NCBI GenBank assembly: GCA_028023455.1
Contig: JAQFVV010000002.1
Span: 32,989,725-33,053,724 of the forward strand
From: Epiperipatus broadwayi
Lineage: Eukaryota > Onychophora > Udeonychophora > Euonychophora > Peripatidae
Reading direction: 5' to 3'
DNA length: 64,000 bases
In this document: one piece after another, positions 46,880-59,452 of the stretch
How positions within the stretch are numbered: position 1 is the first letter of the stretch
Layout: each line of letters starts with the position of its first letter
Notes under the pieces: model-generated
The model's database searches: none
Seen by the model: the letters and a program-made list of their open reading frames with translations, nothing else
What the model was told of the DNA's origin: nothing
Position numbers and translations under genes: made by a program

Positions 46880-49800
46880 ATTAGTTTTTTGATTACGAGT
46901 TATTTATAGATGTAACAGAGAAGAAAGAGACAAAAAGAATTTATAAAAGAGTAGTTAGGAAAGAAGAAATTGTTAAAATTGGATATTTGGATATGCAAAG
47001 TGGTAAGAGACCAGAAAAGTGGCTGGAATTAAACAAAGCAATTAAAAATGAAGATCTTGAGGTATTAGCAGTGGTGGAGGCATGTATAAGAGAAGAACGT
47101 ATTCTGGAACTTGGTATGTCAGTGTATAAATAGAAAAGAAAAAAGGGGTGGTGGTATAGGAGTTATGTCAAAAAAATATTTACTATTAAATGTCAAGAAC
47201 ATTTGTGGTTTGAGATAAGGTTAGGAAGACAAGAATGGATAGTCAAACTATGAGGGAGTGGAACAGTAGCATATATGAATGCCTAGTTAAGGATATGTAG
47301 AGTTTCAAAGAAATGGGGAAGAGAATAATGGTTATAGGGGATTGAATGGGCATATTGAAGAAATTGATGATGTAGGTAATAAGAATGGACAGCTTTTGAT
47401 GAATTTTTGTCACAGAGTGAATTTGAGCATGATCTAGAAATAATATATTCCACACAGTATGTATTAGTAGAGAAAGAGGGAATGAATCAAGTACAGAAAA
47501 TTAAGGTGTTTGATAATGAAGAAAGAGTATGTAATAGTGATCATAACTTCTTTATAAACCACTAAACATCATATGATCACATCTCATACTGGCACATAAT
47601 TGTTGTAAACAAAGGCAAAACTCTCCATACAGTAGTGCCACCCTGTGCTAACCAGAGTAATCAATAGGTACCAGAAGGCTTGTGCATAAAATCCCTCAGC
47701 ACTAGATAGGGATTTTATGCACAAACCTTCTGGTATCTATTGATTACTCTGGTTAGCACAGGGTGGCACTACTGTATGGAGAGTTTTGCCTTTGTTTACA
47801 ACTTCTTTATAATAGAAATGATTAGTAATGTGATGGAAAATAGTAATAAAAGTAGAAAAAATAGTGAAAGATGTGGATGGAGAGTGAATGATAAGAATAA
47901 GTTGGAAGAGTATAAAATAAAAGTTGAAGAAGCCATGGAAGTGTTGGTTGGGGATAAGTATAAGGACTAGTGTGGTGAAATAGAAAAAGTGGCAAATAGG
48001 ATTTTAGGTGAGAATATTCAGAAGAATAAAAGTAATAGGAAAATAGTGAGAGTTAGTAAAAGTGTAAAAGAGAAGGAAAAAGCATGCAAAGAATATGTGT
48101 GCTATTAAGAACAAAGAAAGTGAAAAAGATGTTAATGTTAAATGGGGAAAGTACTTAGAAAAAAGAAGTTGGCTAAAATAGATAATTATAGAGAGAGAAT
48201 GAAATTGAATAGTAAATTGTTGGCAGATATTAATAAAAGTGGAAGAGATGTGAGTAAAAATTTTTGGAAATTCATTAAAAGAAGGAATATAGGGGGAGAG
48301 AATTAGTATTACTAGATGATGAAGGAATGGAGTGTAGCTCTAGAAAAGAATTAGAGATAATCTTAAATAAGTATGTAATGATTATAGTAAAGATGTTAAA
48401 TATGAAGGGCAGACTGATAACAAACATGAAAGCATGTAGTAATGGTAATATTAGGTTTACAGTAAATGAACTGTATGGGGCAGGTATGAAATTGAAAGTG
48501 GAAAGGCAAGAGGTTTGGATGGATGGGCAGCAAAGATGGTAATGAATTTAGGACAGAAGGCAAAATTAAAACTATTATTATGTTTTAATAAGATGGCACA
48601 GAAGAGAGATTTTTCCAGGTAGTTGGAGTAATACAAGAGTAAGGCTACCATTTAAAGGAAAGTGTAAGCATCATAGAAAGGTAAATAATTATAGATCTAT
48701 AGCAGTAATGTCAGTGTTATATAGAGTTTTCTCATATATGGTAGCTGGAAGGGTTGCAAAATGGATGGAAGAAAATAATACAGTGAGAGAAATGCAAGGA
48801 GGTTTTTGATTGGGTAGGTGTATAGGAGATAGTTTAGTTACACAACTTATGGATATGAATAGGAATACAGGTAAACAGTTATATATTATTTTTATAGGTA
48901 TAGAGAAGGTATATGATAGAGTAAATAGAAATAGATTATGGGTAGGTTTAATAAATTTGGGAATGGATGGAGCTTTAGTGGATATTATTAAGAAGTTATA
49001 TGAAAATAATTACTCTACGTATGAATTAGGGAATATAGAATCAGTTAAAGTTAAAAATGGGGTGGGACTAAGACAATGATGCCCTGTGTCACCTATTTTG
49101 TTTTTGTTGTATTTGAGAGAAATGGAGAGAGCAATAGAAAGACTAGGAAGAGAGATAATACCATTAATAGATGGCAAGGGAGTATATACATTGTCAAGTC
49201 TTTTATTTGTGGATGATGTTTTTTTGTTGTAGAAAGAAGGGAAGATATAGAAGTTATGCACAAGAATGAGTATAGAGATGGCAATTATATTTAGTGAAGA
49301 AAAATTAAAAGTAATGATGATTGATACTGGGGAAAGAGAAGACAGGAAAGAATTTTTATTGGGAGATATAAAGTTAAGTGTGGTGAATAGATATAACTAT
49401 TTGGTAATTGTCTTAAGTAATCAGAGAAATTGCTTGGATGAATGGGAGGGAGGGGGATTACTAAATAAAGAAAAGAAAGGGATTGATAATGAAATCAACA
49501 GTATCCTCATATAATAAATATGATGTAGCTAGAATTCTATGGAAGAGAGTGGCAGTAGTAGGGTTAACATATGGCAACTATAGGTTATGTGTTAGTAAAG
49601 GGGTATTAGATTATTTAGAAAAAGTACAAAGAGAAGTAGTAAGACATGCATTAGATGAAGATGTGTGGATGGCAAAAGAGACAATTCAAGAAGAAATGGG
49701 ATGGTCAAGTTTTTATATGAAAGATGCAAAAAGCAAAATGAAAATGTTTGGTAAATTGCACTTTATGAATAATAAAAGAATAGCCAAAATAGTATTTAAT

Positions 49801-50480
49801 TGGGTTATGAACAAAGGGCAGGCAACAAGATGGGTGAGAAAGGTAATGCGGTATGCAGAAAATTAGGATAAAGAATTTATGTCAGTATACTTATATAAAA
49901 GGTGGTTGTGTTAGAAAAATTGTTGAGGGTTATAATGGTAAGGAATGGGAGAGAAGAATAAATGCATTAATAAAGAATAGGGAAATGGAGAATTAGTATG
50001 GATAGTAAAAAGAGTTTAAATACATATAGAAGTAAATGGATTATTGTAGTTAATTTACGATAATAGCAAGGAAAGTAGTTTACGGTTTAAAGTTCAAACA
50101 GGATCTTTAGAAACAAGGGAATATACACATAAATGGAAAAATGTGGGTGATATAGTCTATAAGTTGTGTAAGGTAGGCATAGAAAATATTAGGCATCTGT
50201 TAATTGAATGCAAATGCCTGAAAGCAGAAAGGATACAAATAATGAAGTTATGGAAGAGTAAATATAAACAGTGATTATACAGAACGTGGGTTATTGGATT
50301 TTATGTTGGGTTTGGAAAAAGATAAGGGGGATTTAGATATAAAGGTCATGGAGTTGACAAAGATTATGTTGAGGAAATGGGATGGAGCAGGATAGGGGCA
50401 AACTTAGAGTGGGGAATGGAAAGGGACGTTAAAGTGGCTAACAAGTATCTCTGGGAATAGTTTCTGAGAGATTCCCGACT
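46880..50480 (+). mobile_element. LINE family 2, decayed, split by an Rz-B foldback
   Basis: Plus-strand order of a non-LTR retrotransposon. An endonuclease-like start (46940-47120) reads IGYLDMQSGKRPEKW and AVVEACIREE. Reverse-transcriptase text at 48810-49230 includes MGRCIGDSLVTQLMDMNR, IEKVYDRVNR, CPVSPILFLLYLREMERA and catalytic FVDDVF. A C-terminal part (49483-49866) has GLTYGNYRLCVSKGVLDYLEKVQREV. A zinc-knuckle-like tail, frameshifted, follows at 50140-50230. Stops and frameshifts are numerous. The minus-strand fragment 3036-3996 is the same family. The clade is not certain. Confidence 0.75.
47557..47799. repeat. Rz-B palindromic derivative inside LINE family 2, 12-bp TSD
   Basis: Flanked by AACTTCTTTATA (47545-47556 and 47800-47811). 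Nearly the whole insert is a palindrome: 'caaaggcaaaactctccat', 'gtagtgccaccctgtgct', 'ccagaaggcttgtgcataaa' and their complements. The hammerhead segment has been lost from the centre. Younger than the LINE it interrupts. Confidence 0.85.
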
Positions 50481-51757
50481 CTGTATAAGGTGAAGTCACA
50501 GTGCATCACATCACAACATGCCTTTGTTTAATAATAGGAGATACTTTACTTACTCTGAGTGTTCACCATCAGAAGTTATTCTGCTTTATTTTATGTAAGT
50601 AAATAATTTACATTTCGGTAACATAGGGTTTAAACCTATCCCCCTTTCTTGATATGTTAGATGAGGTTTGAGTTCTATAAAATAATTTTTGGCAGAATAG
50701 CATCATAATTTCAAAGTTAAAGCTTATCCCCCTTTGCAGATTTATTTCAGTCAGTATTAAGTAGGGGTTGTTCTATTTTTTTATAACTATCTACATAAGC
50801 ATAGTTTATGGCAGTAGATTTTAAATAGCTATGCAAACACCTATTCCCACGAGTAATCTTTTTCATATCAAGAAACTGTTTTTGCTACCTATCTGTCTAG
50901 TGGTCAACTTTTTGTGAGAAGTAATGTAAAAGTAATTTGTTTTAACATCTTATACAAACAGTATTTTTATTAGTAGATTCTATAAAAACTATTGAATCAT
51001 AAATACTTATGTAAAACATTGTTAGTAATAAAAATAATGGAGTTGTTGCTTGAGAGGTCATAAGAACTTGAGCATTTGAAGTTATGGAACAGAGCCGCAT
51101 TTCATGGACGTTGAGTTCCAGAATCTGCTACCTCAACTTTGCACTAAATCATGTAGGGTGAAATGGTAGAGGCAGTGGTTCATGGATTTAGCTGCTACCA
51201 TAATAAGCAGTGTCTTATTGCACAAATATAAGTGATGGGATATTGCTGAGCAGCTCACCTTTATTACTGTAGGAGCCCAAACTTTTCCACTGTGGAGATG
51301 GATGACAATTGCTGTTTTGTTTGAAGCTATCTTTAATTGTCTATTCTCTTTATAGTTAAACTGACCACAGTATTTATAACTAGTTCTAAGAAATTTATCA
51401 ATTTGAATTGAAATAATTGTTTTCTACTTAGTTAATAAAAACAAGATTATAATCTTATTAACAATGATTATTATTGTTCTTTTAACTTGCATGTCTTAAA
51501 ATCGAATATGTTTAAAAATGGTGTCCTATTTAAATGGTGATCTTGTGATGTTTTGGTGACATAAATATCTTCCTAATTAAAAAAAAATGTTAATACTTCT
51601 AACTAGATTGGAATTTTATATTTATATGTCATTAAAATAAATGAATGAATTTAAAATATCGACACATTTTTTCTTTTCAAGATAGTTCATAATTTTCAAT
51701 GTATGTAAGAAAAACATCAAACTTCTTTTAAAAACTTGTTTTTTATATGACTATAAT
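50481..51757. other. No gene seen
   Basis: AT-rich. The part 51040-51310 is less AT-rich ('gttgcttgagaggtcataa') and may be an unclassified repeat; no second copy is visible here. Confidence 0.4.
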
Positions 51758-51882
51758 AAAAATACACCCAATGTTTCGACTATTTTAAAATACAGTCTTT
51801 TTCAAGGAACATTCAACATATTTTCTAGTGTTCCTTGAAAACGACTATATTTCAAAATAGTCGAAACATTAGGTGTATTTTT
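51758..51882. repeat. Short foldback with Rz-D hammerhead remnants in both arms
   Basis: Arms 51758-51810 and 51829-51882 are inverted copies. Each contains, in outward direction, stem II GACTAT...ATAGTC or a worn version, then GAAAC, followed by 'attaggtgtattttta'. The expected CTGATGA is replaced by CTTGAAA. Same stem II/GAAA arrangement as 27727-27774. Confidence 0.55.
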
Positions 51883-53499
51883 ATGGTAAAAATTTAGATT
51901 TTTGTCAAAAGCAGAAATAAATAAAATATTTGTATGAGAGATCTTGAGTTTCAATCATCTAGACTTTATTTTAAATATTTATATAAATAACTTTTTGTGT
52001 GTTCATTCCTCCTTTTCCTTAAAGCTTTTAATATGTGTTCATACATTATACTGAGTATTTATTGTGCATCGTGAAGTGCATTCTGACACATATATGATAT
52101 CATGATTTGTTTTTCAAATGCTAGACGTCAAGTGTGCATTCTATGATGCTTACTATCTTTTAGCTTATATTAACAGTAATTAATAATCATTTATTAGGTT
52201 AGACATTATTACATTACTTTTCAATTTTATTAATTATAAATGCAAGATTTCACTCATTTGAAAGAGGTGGAGTTAACTGATGAGGCAAATTACATCTTAA
52301 ATATCAATTTGCCCAACTTCCTAATATATTTACATTGTTTGAAGTATGAGAGTGCTAAAATAATGCTTTTCTAATGTGTATATGTATAAATCACATGACA
52401 GTATCCAAATCTATCTACATTATATATCATCAATCGGTTGACAATACAACTTCTATGAATAAGTTGGATTCCTACCTTTCACTGTGGTCTAAGATCTTAA
52501 TACAGATACTAAATCTAAATAGATGCCATTAACTCTTTATGAGTCCAACTCTTTCTATTTTTTTTATAAAAGATCTAATGGCAGTTTCAGTCATGTTTGC
52601 AACATTTTATTTTTCTAATTAAATCCTTATTCTATATCATATTTTGATAATATTTTCATTATTTATTACAAATATAAGTTTACAAATAAAAGTCATTCTA
52701 AAAGATAATATTTGAACTTTGCAAAATAGAAAAATAAAATACGAAAGTGAATATATAATGGCTCTTTCATATTGGATCATAACTTTCACCTATTTATAAA
52801 AATTACTGAATGAAATATTTGTTATTTGGATTTAATTTTTAAAATAGAAGTGAATTATCAATTGAGACGTGACAAATTAATAAAATTATGTTTTAAAATT
52901 TAATGTTAAATCTATTATTATTAAAACTTCATAAAAAAAAATTATTCGTAGATGTTTATGAAAACATTTTCTGGAGATCAAGCATAATTTCTGCTTTACC
53001 ATAACACAGTTTCAAAGATTTGTCTTCTTAAAAACAAATATTTTCTATTAAAATGTAATTATAATCATGCGTATATATATTTTTTCTAAAACATATTGAA
53101 TAAATAAGCATAAATATATAAATAAAGAACTGAAAATTATAATTTTTCTTCCCGAAATATGAAAAGAATTCTCAAAAACCTGTCAGGACCAAATAATATC
53201 AGTAATGTTTTTAGTTCCAATTTCTACCACACACAAAAAAAAATGAACTTGCAAATTAATGTTATATATCGTGGCAAAGTGATGAATAAAGGTTGAAGCA
53301 ATAACAGCCCCTTCGTAATGCCTCAAAATGACGATTCAATCACTGCAGGCTATAAATATCCATCATAATGCCTTCTGTCACAAAATATGATCACTGTAAT
53401 TCTGACTGTCATCATCAAAAGCATGCTCACCAAATTGCAACTGTAATAAAAATGATCTTCGTTCAAAATGTTTACATATATAAATTATTATTCAGTTAC
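51883..53499. other. No gene seen
   Basis: AT-rich, presumably upstream intron of the K2P gene. No earlier channel exon was recognised. Confidence 0.45.
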
Positions 53500-53905
53500 A
53501 GAATCTGATTTTGTACAAAGCTAGATGTTTCACAAATGTAAATCATATGACTTCAATCATGTGACTTGCATTTGGGAATGATCTATCTTTATGAAAAATC
53601 AGGTTTATTATTTAAATAAAATGAATTGTGATGTAGTTTGAAAGTTAAAAAATTTAGTAAGAATTTACTTTGAAAAACAAGTTATATTTGCCTGTTATTC
53701 AAACTAATATGAATTTTTTAAAAATGTCACTCTCTTACAGTCTAAGTGACACCTTTCTTGTCTGTATTAGAATCTTAGACCAAAGTAAAATGTGAGAATT
53801 TCCTTTTGCTTAAATGTTGCCTTGACAACAGATTGAATAGATTTGGACTACTGTCATGTGATTTACATTTGTGAACTATCTAGCTTTGTTTAAAATCAGA
53901 TTTAT
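53500..53905. repeat. MITE-like inverted repeat upstream of K2P exon
   Basis: Ends 53500-53552 and 53853-53905 are inverted copies ('atctgattttgtacaaagct' against the complement of 'agctttgtttaaaatcagat', plus 'cacaaatgtaaatca'). The interior is noncoding. The right end lies 53 bp before the K2P exon acceptor. Confidence 0.65.
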
Positions 53906-53958
53906 TGTATAGTTTGTAATTTTAGAATGATTATATAGATATATTTTTTCTTTTGCAG

Positions 53959-54099
53959 ATGATGTCTTAGAAGAATTTATTATTAAAATAATTCAAGCAA
54001 ACAATAGAGGTGTGTCTGCCATTCGCAATGCAACTATGGAGCCAAATTGGAGTTTTGGCCAGTCTTTATTTTTTTCAGGGACTATTGTGACCACCATAG
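53959..54099 (+). CDS. Two-pore (K2P) potassium channel exon: cap and first pore loop
   Basis: A 141-bp internal exon between an acceptor 'ttttcttttgcag' (ends 53958) and a donor GTTTGT (54100). Both borders are phase 1. Reading from the second full codon it encodes DDVLEEFIIKIIQANNRGVS, a sequon N-A-T, NWSFGQSLFFSGT and IVTTI, with a split Gly codon. That is the extracellular cap helix and the P1 pore helix up to the selectivity filter T-T-I-G; the Y/F-G should start the next exon. K2P channels carry background K+ current at the plasma membrane. The sequence is closest in feel to TWIK/TREK types. Neighbouring exons are not recognised here, so introns are long. Confidence 0.85.
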
Positions 54100-54962
54100 G
54101 TTTGTCTAATTTTTTACATTTTATATATTTCACTTATGTTGGTTTTTATTTAGCATAAAAAATCAATATTCTTTAAATAATTATGATTTTATTATGCAAG
54201 GCCATAAACAAGTAGGGATGTATAGCATTTAAATATCACATAATGCTTCGTGTTTTCTTAAGCCCTAGGTTTTAACTAGTAGTTATAAATGTTTTCTTTC
54301 AAATTTTTTTTCAACTTGTTTCCACATTGTAAAAAAAGTGGGCCAATATTATATTGTTTTATTTTTAATCTTTGCTACAGATTTTTTTTTTTTTTTACTA
54401 ACTCCTTTATATATATTATTAAAAGCCAGTCAACATTTCCAATATCAATAACAATCAACAATTTCAAACTGTTGTCATGGCAACCTCTTTTTAACAATAA
54501 AGGTATTATCAATTATCGTAGTAATTTCATTTTCAGCAATACAAAATCTAACAAATATTTTTTTTACAACTAAATGAATTGATACAAAATATAAGAAAAA
54601 TTTTAATGTCAAAAAATTAAATCATAATTATTTGCAAATAAGCAAATTAAATTATATAAAAATTTGTAATTAATGCAACAGAATTATGTCAGCCATTGTT
54701 CATGGTTAAAAAAATTGCAATGGAGTATTTCAAAAAAATATGTTCATTACTATTAAGTGATAAAATGTGAAAAAAAAAAATATTTAAAACACTGAAAATT
54801 CACCATTATTATATTTATGTAATGAAATACTTGATTTTTTAAAATTTATTTTCAATTATAACTCAAAAATTATTAAATAAAAAAAATATAAAATTATAAA
54901 GAATTTTTTTTTTCAAACAACATAAACATGAATATTGCTAAAAAATTTAAGCAAAATATATA
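54100..54962. other. K2P intron, no other feature seen
   Basis: AT-rich sequence after the donor site. The frame 54289-54573 is Phe/Asn-rich and without family signature. Confidence 0.5.
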
Positions 54963-55070
54963 TATATTTTTTCTCATGTGTCATAGCATCAGCCAGGATG
55001 CGAACCCGCTACCTCGGGACAACTGCTTGTAAAGCAGTCGTCGCTGACCTCTCGACCACCAATACTTGAC
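54963..55070 (-). repeat. SINE-2 copy, 13-bp TSD
   Basis: Flanked by AAGCAAAATATAT (about 54949-54962 and 55071-55083; the left copy runs into TA repeats). On the minus strand the anticodon-like arm is perfect: ACTGC-TTTACAA-GCAGT, with box B 'GCGGGTTCGCATCC'. It sits in the presumed K2P intron, antisense. Confidence 0.85.
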
Positions 55071-55083
55071 AAGCAAAATATAT

Positions 55084-57110
55084 TTTTAATATTAATTAAT
55101 TAAAATCTTCAATAATTGGCTTTGCAAACTGTTTGTAACAATTATCGCAAACAATATTGCTTTGCTCAGGATATAAATACTTTTTTGCAACTATGCCAAC
55201 ACTGACTTCGGAATTAGCGATATCGCTCAGACCCAATTTACCGTCAAATATTGCACACCTTTATGAAACATATAAAAAAACGGACTACTTAAACATTATG
55301 ACTTAACTTTAATTATCTACAAATGTGCAGTTTGTCATGGCCTTGGGCCCTGTGCACCCAATATATTTTCTAATATTTAAGAAAAGACTTTGAATCTATC
55401 AGATCGGACATGATCTCTGCAGGATTTATTAACAATGATTTTTATTTAGTTTTTTTTTAATTTTTCGATACAAAATATATAGCTGTAAAAAAATATATTG
55501 CACAGTTTACATACTTGAGGAAACTACATAATAATATTTCCTGCTCAGCTAAAGATAAATGACAAAAAATAAAATATCCACATCTATTTTTAGAATGTAT
55601 GCTACATTTGTATGTTAAATTTATAAAATCAAAAAAAAAAAAGAGTTTTGTTTTGCAATAAAAATAATTTATTATCAAATTCACCATTTCCTTTAAGTAC
55701 AGGTGATCAATTGCAAAAATAATTTATATTCCAACAATAACAATTATTTAACAGAGAAGTACCATTGGCAACAAATAAAGTGTATGATGTTGATATAACG
55801 TATAAGAAGAGAATTTATTATATTTTTAGTATGTCAAGTTCCAAATTCAGAATTTGTTTTATCGCTTGTTAAAACGTAATTCAGTTTCATGCATTTTAAT
55901 TGGAGGTTTGCTGCCATGAATGTTTTTTCTTTTTTGAATTTTGTTTTTTAACCTGTAGATTCTTACCATGCCCACAGAAGCGAACATGAAATGACTATCG
56001 TGCACCAGAGTACGGCATCGTTATAAACCCAATAATAAACTCTAGATTTAGTAACTTAAAGTTAACCCATTGAATTTTTAAATGAGAGAGATCAATCCAA
56101 AGCCAGTTATATTTCCTGATCTCTCCCTTGCTAAAACTCTATTGTTATGCTTATGGATATCAGGGTGCTGGCCATCGCATACCTTGGAAAGGCCGAATTT
56201 TAACCTGGCCTTTACACGCCACTTCTGGAAAGAGAAAACTCCTCCCAAAAGGACTACCAGTGAATCATATGAAACAAATAAGTAAAGAAAGATATCCACA
56301 TGATAACAAAATTTTAATCACCCGGGTAATTAGTGTCCCATGGACTTATCTCAATCATTTCTTTTTCTCAGGTAACTGATGGATTCTGCTGCAATCGGAA
56401 AATGTACATAGTATTGTTAGAGAGAGAGATATAATGAAACATGCATAACCAAATAATTTAAAACAAAAACAAATATTTATTTTCCTCAAATAAACCACCA
56501 CCCTTTATATACATGAATAAAAAAAATACAGTACAGATTATTAACCCCAGCATTATAATACGAGAAGAAAATTAAGAATAATGTTGATTCAATTTAGATA
56601 TGGAACTCCTCTACCTATTTTTATATAAATACCCGTGAATGAAGTGGTCTGAGTTTCTACCCATACACACACATATTAAGCATTATTTTATTTTATCTAA
56701 TATCAAACTAGGTATACAGGTATGTGTCTACACATCCTTCACACTGCTTTACTAAACATTTTATAAGTGTGCATTTGTATACAGATCAAACACACACAGA
56801 GACAAGAGCAAAATGCTATACTTTAAGTCAGTTTGAATTTCTTTTACTATATGCATATGTATGTTACAAGTTATAACAAATATAAAAAGAAAACACACAC
56901 ACGTATATGCATCCAAGCGTTTCTTAAAATTAAAGTGGGAGGATGGTTTAACATAGAACAATCCAACAATTTGTGGACAAACAACTCGATATACATGTAA
57001 TGCAACAACATATATATCACTAAAATTTATCTTTGCTAAAACATATAGGCAATAATCAAATAAAATAATAAACAAATAAAAAGAAATTATATTATCCAGT
57101 GTTTTCAGAC
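55084..57110. other. No gene recognised; less AT-rich patch at 56080-56300
   Basis: Mostly AT-rich. At 56080-56300 the base composition shifts and frames overlap on both strands ('ctggccatcgcataccttgg', 'ggaaagagaaaactcctccc'). None matches a protein I know; it may be an unclassified repeat. Confidence 0.4.
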
Positions 57111-57640
57111 TTCTTCATCCAGACCTCTGGGCTTCTGAGTGCACTACTAAACTGGACAACAGGGCAGTGTGGACTTCTCTTCCTTTCAGTAAGATGTAGG
57201 CATTTAGATGTCCATCTTCATCAGCTGGTGTTAATGGCTACATAGTGACAGCTTAGAAGAAGCTGGGCTGGTGCAATGACCTGGGATTCTACTCCATATT
57301 TATTACACTGACTGTTCTAGACATTTTTTTTTTACCTTTCAGGTTTCTTTAATACTGTGTTAGCAGACTGCTAATTATTTGTACAGGTTTTGCTGGACTT
57401 TCTTTTGAAGCCAGGCTCGGCTTTGTTCCCTTTTTACTTCTTTCTTGACTGTTGAACAATCAGTGTCTCTTTCTTAGATATGGCCTTAATACACTGGCCT
57501 CAGCAGCTTACAGCTAGCAAAAATCATTGATCAGATGGTTTTCCCAGACCTGTGGTTGAATATTTCATCAACATTAGGGACCAGCATGGCAGACTAAGAG
57601 AGCCCTGCACAGCAACCACAATATTTTAGCAATAAAGCAA
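57111..57640. other. Base-shifted block of unknown nature
   Basis: Clearly less AT-rich than its surroundings ('ccagacctctgggcttctga', 'gaagctgggctggtgcaatg', 'cctcagcagcttacagctag'). No long frame on either strand. It could be a non-autonomous transposon interior or an untranslated exon; I cannot decide. Confidence 0.35.
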
Positions 57641-57773
57641 GAGAACAGCCTCTTCACTTTTCTCTTTTATATTGGACTGTATCTTCTATCCATTTTCTCC
57701 CTATATTATTCTATTATATCCCTTCGGCACTTGGTTAACAGCTTATATAGCACACTCATTACAATACGAATTT

Positions 57774-58011
57774 ACTAAGGCTGTAACCTTTAGGAATAAA
57801 CGTCTGAAAAATTCGAAGGTAGGGACCTCTACAGGTCTTAGCCACAAGCTTACGCTAGGAAGAAAAGAGGTCATTCATATATATAAAAAAAGTAGGTTGA
57901 AGTAAAGAAGGTTTCCCTCTTTTCTTCCTAGCGTAAGCTTGTGGCTAAGACCTGTAGAGGTCTCTACCTTCGAATTTTTCAGACGCTTATTCCTAAAGGT
58001 TACAGTCTTAG
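57774..58011. repeat. Foldback with about 96-bp arms
   Basis: Arms 57774-57870 and 57916-58011 are almost perfect inverted copies ('aggaataaacgtctgaaaaa', 'gtcttagccacaagcttacg'). The spacer 'gtaggttgaagtaaagaag' plus the right arm recurs as a diverged single copy at 18475-18620. Confidence 0.85.
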
Positions 58012-59444
58012 TATACTTGATATAATAATGTGCGTTTAATAAAAATTTATAATACGAATTTGAGTATTCCCCTGTTACTATTGCATCAGCCAACTCTTAC
58101 TTCATGGCTAATTGATTGGGACAATGCACATAGCTTTTTACACCTGAGTGTTTCTTATCGCTTATTTTAATCTTTAATTTGTATCTTGGTTTTCACTCAG
58201 ACCACCTTAATTGCTCAAGGAATTCCATTTACATCAATTATCCAAATTTTGACACAACGAAAAAGTTTTTTTTTCACTTTTTCCTTACAAAAGATTAAAA
58301 TTGGAAAAAACTAATCAAAAATAAAATCAGATTTTTTCTGCCGATATTGGCATTTAATTACTTTACATTTTTGGGGGGTTTTGAAAATAAATTACAAAGC
58401 ATAGGATGACCATCCCAATTCATTAAGGAAATTAACATTTGGTCAAACAATCTCCTTTAACCGATAAACATAAAAAAATAGATGTGTTTGACCATTTTTT
58501 ACTTATACCCTTTTTTTTTATATGTTCCAACACATAAACAACTTAATGAAGACGCAAATTAGAAAATTTGTGGTCAAAAATAAAAATACAAAAACACTAC
58601 TTTTATACATAATATTGTAATTCACACATACAGATTATAAACCATAGCTTTTAATATTTAATTTATTCTAGTGTGTAAGTAAAATGTATGCTCAGACAAT
58701 CGTCATCATTTTACAGTACATTTATATAGTCCGTACTTGACTTATTGTTATAATAGGGATAAAATATAGTTTAAATTAATATACAATAACATTTTATATA
58801 TATGCAATGCAGATTTAGCTACAGCCACTCCAAATAATTTGCATTTCGCCTCATATTTGTGTTTGATTTACCATATATTGCTTTCAATTGATGTATCTTT
58901 TACCATGGACTAGCTTTTGCCTTTTTTTTATTTATTACTAATTTTGTGCATGGACTGTTTTTTTTTTTGTTAATTACATAGAATTCCTACCGTAAGCTTG
59001 TCAGGAATTTTATTTTAAATAATCCATTTTCAGGATCAAAGTATGTGTTTAAATTTTTTTCTCTCAAACATGTGTATTTTATTAATGTTAAAAAAATATT
59101 TACAAATATATTCTAAATTGAATGCTAATTTTAAAAAATTCAAATACATTTTTTAATAAATTCCATTTGCATCACGTCCAAACATTAATGCATGGTGAAC
59201 ACTAAACATGTGGATAAACTGTGATTTTTTTAGTTTAGTATTGCTTTTTTGCCGTATCATTTTTCGAAATATGATTAAAGTTTGGAATCATCGATTGACA
59301 GAACAACATGCAGTGGAATATTTTCAAAATTACAGGATAGTGCCTACAGAAAAAGTGATGTCTGTCCACTGACATGAATAACGTTTGTTATAGTTTCGCT
59401 TAATCATGGTTTTTTTTTAAATTTTTCTTTATTGAATTTATATT
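58012..59444. other. No gene seen
   Basis: AT-rich with several homopolymers; nothing recognised. Confidence 0.45.
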
Positions 59445-59452
59445 AAAAAATT

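Noticed and set aside
56078-56379. Overlapping frames as a possible exon
   Set aside because: Three frames on both strands are open at once and none has a recognisable motif or clear splice sites; treated as composition effect.
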